A stretch of DNA of 13,240 nt from an uncultured Oscillospiraceae bacterium (GCA_934661135.1 CAKUJA010000059.1:1-13240), one strand, 5' to 3'; shown: positions 1-5,875, numbered from the stretch's first letter. The notes: generated by a model not told the origin, from the sequence alone. Program-made: numbers and translations.

Positions 1-79
1 CCCGAACACAGAAGTTAAGCTCGTATTCGTCGACGATACTTGCCGGGTGACTGGCCGGGAAAATAGATAGTGCCAACAC
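1..79 (+). rRNA. rrf: 5S ribosomal RNA, 3' part (cut by window edge)
   Basis: The sequence starts inside the conserved loop region (CCCGAACACAGAAGTTAAGC), continues through TGCCGGGTGACTGGCCGGG, and ends with the helix-I 3' strand GCCAAC. The 5' third lies outside the window. It is the same type of gene as the complete copy at 122-238. I count about 9 substitutions between the two over this 79-nt overlap. A terminator hairpin follows directly. Confidence 0.93.
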
Positions 80-110
80 AAAGACCTGCAAAAGCAGGTC
101 TTTGTCTTTT
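80..110 (+). terminator. Intrinsic terminator or spacer hairpin after the first 5S gene
   Basis: A perfect 10-bp stem, AAAGACCTGC (80-89) with GCAGGTCTTT (94-103), has an AAAA loop and is followed by a T-rich run (TTTGTCTTTT). It separates the two 5S genes. Either the second 5S gene has its own promoter or readthrough occurs; no clear promoter is visible between them. Confidence 0.85.
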
Positions 111-121
111 CTAAGTTTATA

Positions 122-238
122 GTTGGTGTTGATTGGCATGAGGGTCCACCTGTTCCCATCCCGAACACAGAAGTTAAGCTCATGATCGCCGAAAATACTT
201 GCCGGGTGACTGGCCGGGAAAATAGGGAATGCCAACAC
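122..238 (+). rRNA. rrf: 5S ribosomal RNA, complete
   Basis: This is a complete 5S rRNA of about 117 nt. Helix I is closed by GTTGGT (122-127) and GCCAAC (231-236). The loop carries the hallmark CCCGAACACAGAAGTTAAGC, and the helix IV/V portion is CTTGCCGGGTGACTGGCCGGG. It lies in tandem behind another 5S gene with a terminator between them, so no 23S gene separates the two. The ends are set from the helix I pairing and could shift by one to three bases. Confidence 0.95.
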
Positions 239-246
239 TTTGGAAG

Positions 247-277
247 GTAGCCTGCAAAAGCGGGCTACTTTCTTTTT
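247..277 (+). terminator. Intrinsic terminator after the second 5S gene
   Basis: The stem GTAGCCTGC (247-255) pairs with GCGGGCTAC (260-268), with one G-T wobble, an AAAA loop and a downstream TTTCTTTTT tract. A closely related terminator stands at 1028-1059, with a compensatory base-pair change. The two copies bracket the small-gene/RHH module. Confidence 0.88.
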
Positions 278-328
278 GCACTTTTTGGCTGCATTCTGTT
301 CTTTCGTTTTTCGGAGAACGGGAGATTT

Positions 329-371
329 CGACCCCATTTCCTTTTCTCCTTCAGAAAAGGAAATGGGGTCG
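329..371. repeat. Perfect 19-bp inverted repeat (5-nt loop)
   Basis: The arms 329-347 and 353-371 are perfectly complementary over 19 bp around the loop CCTTC. The left arm is almost entirely pyrimidine from its CCCC run onwards. Neither side is followed by a T-run, so this is not a standard intrinsic terminator on either strand. It lies 35 nt past the stop codon of the minus-strand gene at 407-583 and could protect or end that transcript. A mobile or REP-like palindrome is the other option. Confidence 0.8.
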
Positions 372-406
372 AGCCGCCAAAGGAAACGAGGGCGTAAGGT
401 ATGCCG

Positions 407-583
407 CTATTCTTGCGGAATAGGACGGAATATTTTGAGGTTTGTAGCATCAGTACCGCCTGCGGCGAGCCAACCGGCAGTGAATGCTGCGCGGACGACA
501 GAAAATAATGCGGTTTCTGCGGAATCGTAGGTCTGATGTTCCAGAAAAGCGTCAAAAGCGGCTTCAAATTCATTAGACATCAT
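407..583 (-). CDS. Small 58-residue protein of unknown function, divergent from the RHH gene
   Basis: The minus strand reads ATG at 583 to TAG at 407. The product begins MMSNEFEAAFDAFLEHQTYD, contains the segment RAAFTAGWLAAGG (residues 31-43) and ends RPIPQE. A consensus AGGAGG lies at 590-595, six bases before the first ATG. A minus-strand promoter TTGACA (656-651), 17-nt spacer, TATGGT (633-628) precedes it. Neither strand-opposed overlapping frame has such signals. The protein is acidic at its N-terminus and largely helical in appearance, with no signal peptide. From memory, short proteins with an AFxAGWxAAGG stretch occur on clostridial mobile elements and prophages, but I assign no function. 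The RHH regulator gene starts 110 bp away on the other strand, and the palindrome between them suggests shared control. A start at the second ATG (580) is also possible. Confidence 0.72.
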   Translation of the reverse strand: MMSNEFEAAFDAFLEHQTYDSAETALFSVVRAAFTAGWLAAGGTDATNLKIFRPIPQE

Positions 584-600
584 AGGAAACCTCCTACCGT

Positions 601-642
601 ATATTATATTATGATATTCTTAACTACACCATAATATAATAT
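601..642. promoter_or_regulatory. Palindromic operator candidate in the divergent control region
   Basis: A perfect 13-bp inverted repeat, ATATTATATTATG (601-613) and CATAATATAATAT (630-642), has a 16-nt spacer. The right arm overlaps the -10 and spacer of the minus-strand promoter and abuts the -35 position of the plus-strand promoter. The left arm falls in the leader of the minus-strand gene. RHH regulators usually bind such symmetric sites cooperatively and often repress their own gene. That this site is bound by the RHH protein encoded at 694-879 is an inference from proximity. Confidence 0.65.
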
Positions 643-656
643 TTTATAACTGTCAA
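628..656 (-). promoter_or_regulatory. Promoter of the 58-residue gene
   Basis: On the minus strand the -35 TTGACA (656-651) is a perfect consensus. The -10 TATGGT (633-628) matches TATAAT at four of six positions, and the spacer is 17 nt. The expected start of transcription is near 621, giving a leader of about 38 nt that contains AGGAGG. Confidence 0.6.
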
Positions 657-664
657 CCTCATTC

Positions 665-670
665 TATAAT
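665..670 (+). promoter_or_regulatory. -10 box of the RHH gene
   Basis: A perfect TATAAT lies 23 nt before the ATG of the RHH gene. The -35 position (about 642-647, TTTTAT) is a poor match and touches the palindrome arm, which fits a regulated promoter. The leader would be under 20 nt and contains GAGGTG (683-688) as ribosome binding site. Confidence 0.55.
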
Positions 671-693
671 GTACTACAGATTGAGGTGATTAG

Positions 694-879
694 ATGGCAA
701 GTGAACCGCTGAAACTTAAACGCAAGGGTGAGGATGGGCACCGGGTGATTACGATTCGTATTCGGGAAGACACATTGGAGGCCATCGATAAGGTTGCAGC
801 AGAGGTGAATTATTCTCGGAATGAATTGATTAACCGAATGTTGGAACATGGGTTAGCGCATATTGAAATTGAGAACTGA
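694..879 (+). CDS. Ribbon-helix-helix (CopG/Arc-type) DNA-binding regulator
   Basis: This 61-residue protein has the layout of an RHH dimer. A basic N-terminal arm (LKLKRKGEDG, residues 6-15) precedes the DNA-contacting strand RVITIRI (17-23). Helix A is EDTLEAIDKVAAEV (25-38), and helix B begins at the typical NYSRNELINRMLEHGL (39-54). RHH proteins insert the paired strands into the DNA major groove and commonly act as autorepressors or antitoxins. No toxin-like gene follows: a terminator overlaps the stop codon. GAGGTG lies five bases before the ATG, and TATAAT lies upstream. The divergent 58-residue gene is therefore the only candidate partner. The likely role is repression of both genes through the palindrome at 601-642; a free-standing antitoxin relic is an alternative. 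Confidence 0.85.
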   Translation: MASEPLKLKRKGEDGHRVITIRIREDTLEAIDKVAAEVNYSRNELINRMLEHGLAHIEIEN

Positions 880-914
880 GCAAGCCGTCCGCAAGGGCGG
901 CTTGCTCTTTGATT
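878..914 (+). terminator. Intrinsic terminator of the RHH gene
   Basis: The stem GAGCAAGCCG (878-887) pairs perfectly with CGGCTTGCTC (898-907) and is extended inward by further pairs around GCAA. TTTGATTT follows. The stem begins inside the TGA stop codon (877-879), so the RHH gene is monocistronic. Confidence 0.85.
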
Positions 915-1057
915 TCTGTGGGCGTTTTTGCGATCTCACGAAAAACTGCGGTGAAATCGTAGTGCGGAAAGGGCGGACAGAGCCGTCCGCCCCTTGCGAA
1001 GCTGGACGACGCGGCGGAGCCGCGCGGCAGCCTGCAATCGCGGGCTGTTTTCTTTTT
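908..1057. other. Gene-free spacer with hairpins
   Basis: I see no supportable gene here. The stretch holds a perfect 8-bp hairpin, GGGCGGAC (971-978) with GTCCGCCC (985-992), and a smaller CGCGG/CCGCG hairpin near 1011-1025, before the terminator at 1028-1059. A short open frame crosses the spacer, but it runs through these hairpins and the terminator and looks fortuitous. Confidence 0.5.
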
Positions 1058-1059
1058 TT
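1028..1059 (+). terminator. Intrinsic terminator, related to the 5S terminator
   Basis: CAGCCTGC (1028-1035) pairs with GCGGGCTG (1040-1047), including one G-T wobble, with an AATC loop. A long T tract interrupted by one C follows. It resembles the terminator at 247-277 in stem, loop position and tail. No gene lies directly upstream apart from the already-terminated RHH gene, so it looks orphaned. Confidence 0.8.
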
Positions 1060-1086
1060 GCCTTTTATGATATAGTAAGGTAAAAT
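1058..1086 (+). promoter_or_regulatory. Probable promoter of the Nudix gene
   Basis: TTGCCT (1058-1063), a 17-nt spacer and TAAAAT (1081-1086) resemble a vegetative promoter. It begins at the tail of the preceding terminator. An alternative -10, TATAGT (1071-1076), lacks a good -35. Confidence 0.4.
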
Positions 1087-1113
1087 CATGAAAAGAAATA
1101 GGTGGTCACACGG

Positions 1114-1569
1114 ATGGCGAGAATGGAAGAAGTCGAGCTTACAAATATGTGCATGGTCTGCGACGGGAAGGGAAATGTGCTCGTGCAGAACAAAAAAGGT
1201 GATCGCACATGGCATGGATGGAATTTTCCCGGCGGACACGTGGAACAGGGTGAATTTGTCACGCCGTCCGTGGTTCGCGAGATCCGGGAGGAAACGGGCC
1301 TTACGATCGAAAACCCGAAGCTCTGCGGGATCAAGGAGTTCCAGAAAGAGCAGGACGGGAAACGGTTTATCGTCTTTTTGTATGTAGCAAGCCGATTTTC
1401 CGGGGAGCTGCGCTCGTCTGCCGAGGGCGACGTTTTCTGGTATCCGCTTTCGGAACTGAAACGATCGAAGGAGCTGGCCGATGGATTTTCGGAGATGCTG
1501 CCTGTTTTCACGTCTGATGAGATCAGCGAGGTTTTCTATACGAACAATTGGGACACGGTGTTCTGCTGA
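1114..1569 (+). CDS. Nudix hydrolase, MutT-like (8-oxo-dGTP diphosphatase family)
   Basis: The product has 151 residues and a textbook Nudix box, G-x5-E-x7-REUxEExGU. It runs from G41 (GHVEQGE) through R55-EIREE-TGL63 and binds the divalent metal that drives hydrolysis of a nucleoside diphosphate linked to another moiety. FPGGHVE before the box and the N-terminal ELTNMCMVCDGKGNVLVQ match the subgroup often annotated as 8-oxo-dGTP diphosphatase, a nucleotide-pool sanitising enzyme. The real substrate cannot be read from the sequence. I chose ATG 1114 because AGGTGG (1100-1105) sits eight bases upstream. An in-frame GTG at 1102 lies inside that binding site, and ATG 1123 is a further option. 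The lipoprotein gene starts 30 nt after the stop and is probably cotranscribed. Confidence 0.88.
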   Translation: MARMEEVELTNMCMVCDGKGNVLVQNKKGDRTWHGWNFPGGHVEQGEFVTPSVVREIREETGLTIENPKLCGIKEFQKEQDGKRFIVFLYVASRFSGELRSSAEGDVFWYPLSELKRSKELADGFSEMLPVFTSDEISEVFYTNNWDTVFC

Positions 1570-1599
1570 ACGCAGGATGGAATTTCAGGAGGGATATGA

Positions 1600-1980
1600 A
1601 TGAAAAAGATCTTTACCACGAGAACCGTTGCGGCCATCCTTTTGGCACTGATCTGTGCGCTCAGCATCGTTGGCTGTGCCAAACAGGAAGAAGAGTCTGT
1701 CCAATATGATTTGATCCCGATGGTGATGGTCGACGGCGTGCTGTATCTGGACACCGGATACAATGGCACCTACGTCACCGGTGACACATATGACCGGGAG
1801 ATCACATCCGCGGTGCAGGGCTATGAGCAGCCCACGGAAAACGATCAATCGAACTTCGGTACGGGCTACAAATATCGATACGGCAAGAGGGAGGGCACGA
1901 TCGAGATCGAAATGAATTCTCTCTGCCGCATTTTTGCGACCGAAGCGGTGCGGCAGCAGATCCAGTTTCCGAATCAGTAA
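1600..1980 (+). CDS. Small secreted lipoprotein of unknown function
   Basis: The product has 126 residues. Residues 1-25 form a lipoprotein signal peptide: KK, a hydrophobic core AAILLALICAL, and the lipobox LSIVGC with lipidated Cys26. The mature part is short and acidic at first (KQEEES). It contains the stretch YDLIPMVMVDGVLYLDTGY (36-54) and a polar tail with no recognisable catalytic motif, so it should be anchored outside the cytoplasmic membrane. The start is firm: AGGAGGG (1587-1593) lies six bases before ATG. It probably shares a transcript with the Nudix gene. I do not recognise a named family. Clostridial genomes contain many small lipoproteins with a similar DGVLYLDTG segment, which is a recollection rather than a search result. 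Confidence 0.8.
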   Translation: MKKIFTTRTVAAILLALICALSIVGCAKQEEESVQYDLIPMVMVDGVLYLDTGYNGTYVTGDTYDREITSAVQGYEQPTENDQSNFGTGYKYRYGKREGTIEIEMNSLCRIFATEAVRQQIQFPNQ

Positions 1981-2056
1981 GGCTGGCGCGTGTCTTTGAG
2001 AAGTGGACTTTTTTCTACGCTTTCCGAAAATCGCTTTTCTTTTTCCAGTTTTCCTG

Positions 2057-2062
2057 TATAAT
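2057..2062 (+). promoter_or_regulatory. -10 box upstream of tdk
   Basis: A perfect TATAAT lies 36 nt before the tdk ATG. The -35 position is T-rich (around TTTTCT, 2035-2040) and weak. The lipoprotein gene ends at 1980, and only a weak hairpin (about 2018-2033) lies between, so readthrough from upstream is possible. Confidence 0.45.
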
Positions 2063-2098
2063 AAGAGTAGTGTCACGCAGAAAGAAAAGGGGAACCGT

Positions 2099-2713
2099 AT
2101 GGCCAAGCTATATTTTAAATATGGAGCGATGGGCTCCAGCAAGACTGCAACCGCGCTCATTACCAAGTATAACTACGAAGAACGCGGCATGAAGGTGTGG
2201 CTGATAAAGCCATCTGCCGACAACCGGGACGGTCAGTTCCTTTTGAAAAGCCGGATTGGATTGACGAGTGAGTGCGAGGCAATTCCGCCGCAGTGCGACA
2301 TTCGGACACTCTATGCGCAGCGGCCGGATGTGGACGTCATCATTGTAGACGAGTGCCAGTTCTTGACCGGGGCACAGATCGACCAGCTTCGCGAGCTGGT
2401 TGACCGGGAAAATCTGCCGGTGCTCTGCTTTGGACTGCGGACGGATTTTCGGACGCGGCTGTTTCCCGGAAGTCTGCGGCTGTTTGAGCTGGCGGACTCC
2501 ATCACCGAGATCAAGACCATCTGCGACTGCGGCCGCAAGGCAACGGTAAACGCACGGATTGACGCGGACGGATATGTGATTACCGAGGGCAGTCAGGTCT
2601 TTTTGGGCGGCAACGATAGCTATATTGCCATGTGTCATAAGTGCTATCAGGATTATATTAGAGAACACAGAAAGGTGGAATTGCTCCATGGAACTGAGCG
2701 AGATTCTGAGTAA
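2099..2713 (+). CDS. tdk: Thymidine kinase (type II)
   Basis: This cytoplasmic enzyme phosphorylates thymidine with ATP to dTMP, the salvage entry for thymidine. The 204-residue protein aligns by eye along its whole length with E. coli Tdk. It has the P-loop GAMGSSKT (9-16) and the Walker B/catalytic segment IIVDECQFL (81-89, catalytic Glu85). It also has the lasso-region motif CFGLRTDFR (110-118) and a structural zinc site formed by C142, C144, C179 and C182. The thymidine-contacting segment is GGNDSYIAMC (170-179). ATG 2099 follows AAAGAAAAGGGG; the frame stays open upstream to 2003, but that extension has no binding site and no family similarity. The 3' end overlaps deoC by 26 nt, so the two are translationally linked. 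It opens a nucleoside salvage/catabolism cluster. Confidence 0.95.
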   Translation: MAKLYFKYGAMGSSKTATALITKYNYEERGMKVWLIKPSADNRDGQFLLKSRIGLTSECEAIPPQCDIRTLYAQRPDVDVIIVDECQFLTGAQIDQLRELVDRENLPVLCFGLRTDFRTRLFPGSLRLFELADSITEIKTICDCGRKATVNARIDADGYVITEGSQVFLGGNDSYIAMCHKCYQDYIREHRKVELLHGTERDSE

Positions 2714-3350
2714 GGTAGATCATACGCTGCTGGCGCAGGCGGCGACGTGGGAGGAAATCCGTGCGATCTGCGACGATGGGATGAAATACCACACGGCTTC
2801 GGTCTGCATTCCGGCATCCTATGTGAAGCAGGCGGCGGAGTATGTGGACGGCAAGCTGGCGATCTGCACGGTCATCGGCTTCCCGAACGGCTATTCGACA
2901 ACGGCAAGCAAGTGCTTCGAGGCGACCGACGCGGTGCGCAACGGTGCGGAAGAAGTCGATATGGTCATCAACATCGGCTGGGTGAAGGATCAGAAGTGGG
3001 ATGCGCTGCTGGAGGAGATCTCCGCGGTGAAGAAGGCCTGCGAGGGCAAGCTGCTGAAGGTCATCATTGAGACCTGCCTGCTGACCGACGAGGAAAAAAT
3101 TAAAATGTGCGAGATCGTGTCGAAGTCCGGCGCGGACTTCATCAAGACGTCCACCGGGTTCTCGACGGCGGGCGCTACGTTCCACGATGTGGAGCTGTTT
3201 GCAAAGCACGTGGCGAATGGGGTGAAGATCAAGGCGGCCGGCGGGATTTCGTCGCTGGAGGACGCGGAAAAGTTCATTGAGTTGGGCGCGTCGCGTCTGG
3301 GCACAAGCCGCGTCGTGAAAATCGTCAAGAAGCTCGAAGCGGAAAAATAA
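2688..3350 (+). CDS. deoC: Deoxyribose-phosphate aldolase
   Basis: This class I aldolase cleaves 2-deoxyribose-5-phosphate to acetaldehyde and glyceraldehyde-3-phosphate, the last step of deoxynucleoside catabolism. The 220-residue length is normal. Catalytic residues are visible: Schiff-base Lys153 in ADFIKTSTGF, the relay Lys182 in VKIKAAGGI, and Asp91 in EVDMVINIG. TVIGFPNGYST (61-71) is the usual phosphate-side signature. ATG 2688 lies inside the 3' end of tdk in another frame. AAGGTGG (2672-2678) is nine bases upstream, and conserved sequence begins at ELSEILSKVDHTLL. The frame is open to 2625, but that extension only re-reads tdk. A strong hairpin terminator follows the stop. Confidence 0.96.
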   Translation: MELSEILSKVDHTLLAQAATWEEIRAICDDGMKYHTASVCIPASYVKQAAEYVDGKLAICTVIGFPNGYSTTASKCFEATDAVRNGAEEVDMVINIGWVKDQKWDALLEEISAVKKACEGKLLKVIIETCLLTDEEKIKMCEIVSKSGADFIKTSTGFSTAGATFHDVELFAKHVANGVKIKAAGGISSLEDAEKFIELGASRLGTSRVVKIVKKLEAEK

Positions 3351-3354
3351 AAAC

Positions 3355-3383
3355 AAGCGCGGCAGCGGCCTGCCGCGCTTTTG
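3355..3383 (+). terminator. Intrinsic terminator after deoC
   Basis: A perfect 11-bp stem, AAGCGCGGCAG (3355-3365) with CTGCCGCGCTT (3370-3380), has a CGGC loop and a short T tail. It separates tdk-deoC from deoD-deoB-cdd; the short tail may allow readthrough. Confidence 0.82.
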
Positions 3384-3421
3384 GGTATGATACTATTATA
3401 AAATGAAAAGGAGCGTTTGAA

Positions 3422-4165
3422 ATGGCAAATTATCCGACACCGCATATTAAGGCAGCGCCCGGCGATTTTGCTCAGACGGTGCTCATGCCCGGCGACCCGC
3501 TGCGGTCGCAGTTTATTGCGGAGAATTTCTTGGAGAATCCGGTGCTGGTGAATAATGTGCGCGGCGTACAGGGTTACACGGGCACGTATAAGGGGACGCG
3601 GATCTCGGTGATGGCGTCCGGCATGGGAATGCCGTCGATCGGGATTTACTCGTGGGAGCTTTACACCGTGTTTGGTGTGGAGAACATCATGCGCATTGGA
3701 TCGACCGGTGCGTTGCAGGACAACATCAAGCTGCGCGACATTGTGATCGGGCAGGGCGCGTGCACGGATTCGGCGTGGGCGACGCAGTACCATCTGCCGG
3801 GGATCTTTGCGCCGATTGCGGACTATGGAATGCTGCGCACGTGTGTGGAAACGGCGGAGAAGCTGGGGATGGCCTATCATGTGGGCAATCTGCTGTCGTC
3901 CGACCGGTTCTACGGCGACGACGGCGATATGCCGGAGGGATGGAAGGCGAACAACGCATGGAAGAAGATGGGCGTGATGGCGGTCGAGATGGAGACTGCG
4001 GCGCTCTATATGAATGCGGCGCGCGCGGGAAAGCGGGCGCTGGCGATCTGCACGGTGTCTGACCATATTTTTAAGCAGGAATTTACCACCTCAGACGAGC
4101 GGCAGACCGGGTTTACGCAGATGATGCGTCTGGCGCTGGAGACCGCAGTCAAGCTGGAACGCTGA
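3422..4165 (+). CDS. deoD: Purine nucleoside phosphorylase, hexameric DeoD type
   Basis: The enzyme phosphorolyses purine ribo- and deoxyribonucleosides to the free base and (deoxy)ribose-1-phosphate. The 247-residue protein matches E. coli DeoD along its length. The phosphate loop is MPGDPLR (22-28), and PHI at residues 7-9 supplies the His that reaches the neighbouring subunit. VNNVRGVQGYTGTYKG (43-58) and RIGSTGA (91-97, phosphate-binding Ser) are conserved. So are the sugar-site VEMETAA and the catalytic TVSDH with its purine-N7-contacting Asp, followed by ERQT. AAAGGAG (3407-3413) lies eight bases before ATG. AT-rich boxes such as TATGAT (3386) and TATTAT (3394) could give a promoter, but no -35 is convincing. 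The stop is 12 nt before deoB, so the genes form one operon and the product feeds DeoB. Confidence 0.97.
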   Translation: MANYPTPHIKAAPGDFAQTVLMPGDPLRSQFIAENFLENPVLVNNVRGVQGYTGTYKGTRISVMASGMGMPSIGIYSWELYTVFGVENIMRIGSTGALQDNIKLRDIVIGQGACTDSAWATQYHLPGIFAPIADYGMLRTCVETAEKLGMAYHVGNLLSSDRFYGDDGDMPEGWKANNAWKKMGVMAVEMETAALYMNAARAGKRALAICTVSDHIFKQEFTTSDERQTGFTQMMRLALETAVKLER

Positions 4166-4177
4166 CGGAGGCCGAAC

Positions 4178-5338
4178 ATGAAACGGATTTTTTTGATTGT
4201 GCTTGATTCCTGCGGGATCGGCGAGGAGCCGGATGCGGCAGAATTTGGCGATGTGGGGGCAAATACGCTGCGCGCATGCGCGAAGTCGCCGAAGTTTGCG
4301 ATGGAGCACCTGATCTCCTACGGATTGGGAAATCTGGATGGAGTGGACTATCTGCCGAGGACAGCGCAGCCGAAGGCGGCGCTGGCGAGATTGCAGGAGC
4401 GTTCGCGCGGGAAGGATACGACGATTGGGCACTGGGAGATTGCGGGAATTGTGTCGGAGAAGCCGCTGCCGACGTATCCGAATGGGTTCCCGGAGGACGT
4501 GCTGCGGCCGTTTTGCGAGCAGACCGGGCGCGGCGTGCTCTGCAACAAGCCGTATTCCGGGACGGAGGTCATTAAGGATTACGGCGAGGAGCATCTGAAA
4601 ACCGGGGATTTGATCGTCTATACATCGGCGGACTCGGTATTCCAGATTGCGGCACATGAGGCGATTGTGCCGGACGAGCAGCTCTATGACTACTGCCGCA
4701 TCGCCCGAAAGATTCTGAACGGGGAGCACGGCGTCGGCCGCGTGATTGCCCGGCCGTTTGAGGGCGAATGGCCGTTCCGCCGGACACCAAGACGTCACGA
4801 CTTCTCCATTGAGCCGCCGCGTCAGACCGTTTTGGATGCGATCACCGCGGCAGGGAAGGATATGATTGCAGTCGGGAAAATCCACGATATTTTTGCCGGG
4901 CGCGGGATGACGGAATTTGTCTATACGACCGGGAATACGGACGGCCTGGCCAAGACGATGGAATATGCGGAGAAGGAGTTCAGCGGACTCTGCTTTGTCA
5001 ATCTGGTGGACTTTGATATGCTCTACGGCCACCGGCGCGACCCGGACGGATATGCCGCGGCGCTGCATGAATTTGACGCATGGCTGCCGGGATTTCTGGA
5101 GAAGCTCGGCGAGGAGGACATGGTCATCATCACAGCGGATCATGGCTGTGACCCGACATATTTGAAGCATACCGACCATACGCGGGAGTACGTCCCGATG
5201 ATTGCGTTGGGCAAGGCGGCCAAGCCGGTGAATCTTGGGACGCGCGCCGGATTTTGCGACATCGCGGCGACGGTAGCGGAGCTGCTGGACGTCCCCTATG
5301 AGACGCCGGGACACAGCTTTGCGGCGGAGCTGGTATAG
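4178..5338 (+). CDS. deoB: Phosphopentomutase
   Basis: This manganese-dependent enzyme converts (deoxy)ribose-1-phosphate to the 5-phosphate, linking DeoD to DeoC and to the pentose phosphate pool. The 386-residue protein belongs to the alkaline phosphatase superfamily. Metal ligands appear as D10 (VLDSCGIGE), the DFDMLYGHRRDP region, ITADHG and TDHTREY. The phosphorylated threonine is Thr81 in GKDTTIGHWEIAG, equivalent by my alignment to B. cereus Thr85. Two residues on, Ile83 stands where B. cereus and E. coli have Thr. NKPYSGTEVIKDYG and YTSADSVFQIAAHE are typical of the cap region. GGAGG (4167-4171) overlaps the deoD stop area, six bases before ATG. The stop overlaps the cdd ribosome binding site, so translation of the three genes is closely coupled. 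Confidence 0.97.
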   Translation: MKRIFLIVLDSCGIGEEPDAAEFGDVGANTLRACAKSPKFAMEHLISYGLGNLDGVDYLPRTAQPKAALARLQERSRGKDTTIGHWEIAGIVSEKPLPTYPNGFPEDVLRPFCEQTGRGVLCNKPYSGTEVIKDYGEEHLKTGDLIVYTSADSVFQIAAHEAIVPDEQLYDYCRIARKILNGEHGVGRVIARPFEGEWPFRRTPRRHDFSIEPPRQTVLDAITAAGKDMIAVGKIHDIFAGRGMTEFVYTTGNTDGLAKTMEYAEKEFSGLCFVNLVDFDMLYGHRRDPDGYAAALHEFDAWLPGFLEKLGEEDMVIITADHGCDPTYLKHTDHTREYVPMIALGKAAKPVNLGTRAGFCDIAATVAELLDVPYETPGHSFAAELV

Positions 5339-5349
5339 GAGGGAGAAGC

Positions 5350-5769
5350 ATGACGCCAACCGAGCTGGTGAAGCTGGCGAAGCAGGCAATGCAGCGCGCG
5401 TATGTGCCCTATTCCGGATATAAGGTGGGGGCGGCGCTGCTGACAAAGGGCGGCAAGGTCTATCTCGGGTGCAACATTGAAAACGCGGCGTTTGGCCCGA
5501 CGAACTGCGCGGAGCGGACGGCGTTTTTCACGGCGATTGCCGCGGGAGAGACGGAATTTGAGAGCATTGCGGTGGTCGGCGGGAAGAACGGCGTGGTGAC
5601 GGACATTTTTCCGCCGTGCGGCGTCTGCCGGCAGGTGATGCAGGAATTCTGCGCGCCGGAGTTTTTGATCTATATGGGGCGCGGCGACGACAGCTATGAG
5701 ACTGCGACGCTGGAAGCGCTGCTGCCGTATGGATTCAGTGGTAAAAAGTATATGGCCGACCGGGACTGA
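5350..5769 (+). CDS. cdd: Cytidine deaminase (homotetrameric type)
   Basis: The enzyme hydrolytically deaminates cytidine and deoxycytidine to uridine and deoxyuridine. The 139-residue length fits the short tetrameric class. The zinc site is complete: Cys53 and catalytic Glu55 in TNCAERTA, with Cys90 and Cys93 in PPCGVCRQ. The N-terminal AYVPYSGYKVGAAL and CNIENAAFGPTNCAE segments form the nucleoside pocket. AGGAGG (5337-5342) overlaps the deoB stop codon and lies seven bases before ATG. It is the last gene of deoD-deoB-cdd; several hairpins follow. Confidence 0.97.
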   Translation: MTPTELVKLAKQAMQRAYVPYSGYKVGAALLTKGGKVYLGCNIENAAFGPTNCAERTAFFTAIAAGETEFESIAVVGGKNGVVTDIFPPCGVCRQVMQEFCAPEFLIYMGRGDDSYETATLEALLPYGFSGKKYMADRD

Positions 5770-5838
5770 GCGGCAAACGCGTGAGACTGTCGAAAAACGT
5801 TGAAATGCAGTTCTGCGACAGAGTAGCGGGAAAAGAGT

Positions 5839-5862
5839 GAAAGGGGGCAAAAAGCCCCTTTC
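5839..5862. repeat. Hairpin, 8-9 bp stem
   Basis: GAAAGGGG (5839-5846) pairs with CCCCTTTC (5855-5862), and a further G-C pair is possible with a bulge. No T-run follows. It may slow decay of the deoD-deoB-cdd transcript or act as a weak terminator. Confidence 0.6.
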
Positions 5863-5875
5863 GCGTTCAATCAAG

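Noticed and set aside
863..1075. Open frame of 70 codons overlapping the RHH gene end
   Set aside because: It crosses the RHH terminator, another hairpin and the terminator at 1028-1059, with no good binding site.
2018..2046. Weak hairpin with T-rich tail between the lipoprotein gene and tdk
   Set aside because: Only about five of six pairs form, with low GC; too weak to call a terminator.
2003..2098. N-terminal extension of thymidine kinase
   Set aside because: It spans the TATAAT box and the ribosome binding site at about 2084-2094, and family similarity begins exactly at ATG 2099.
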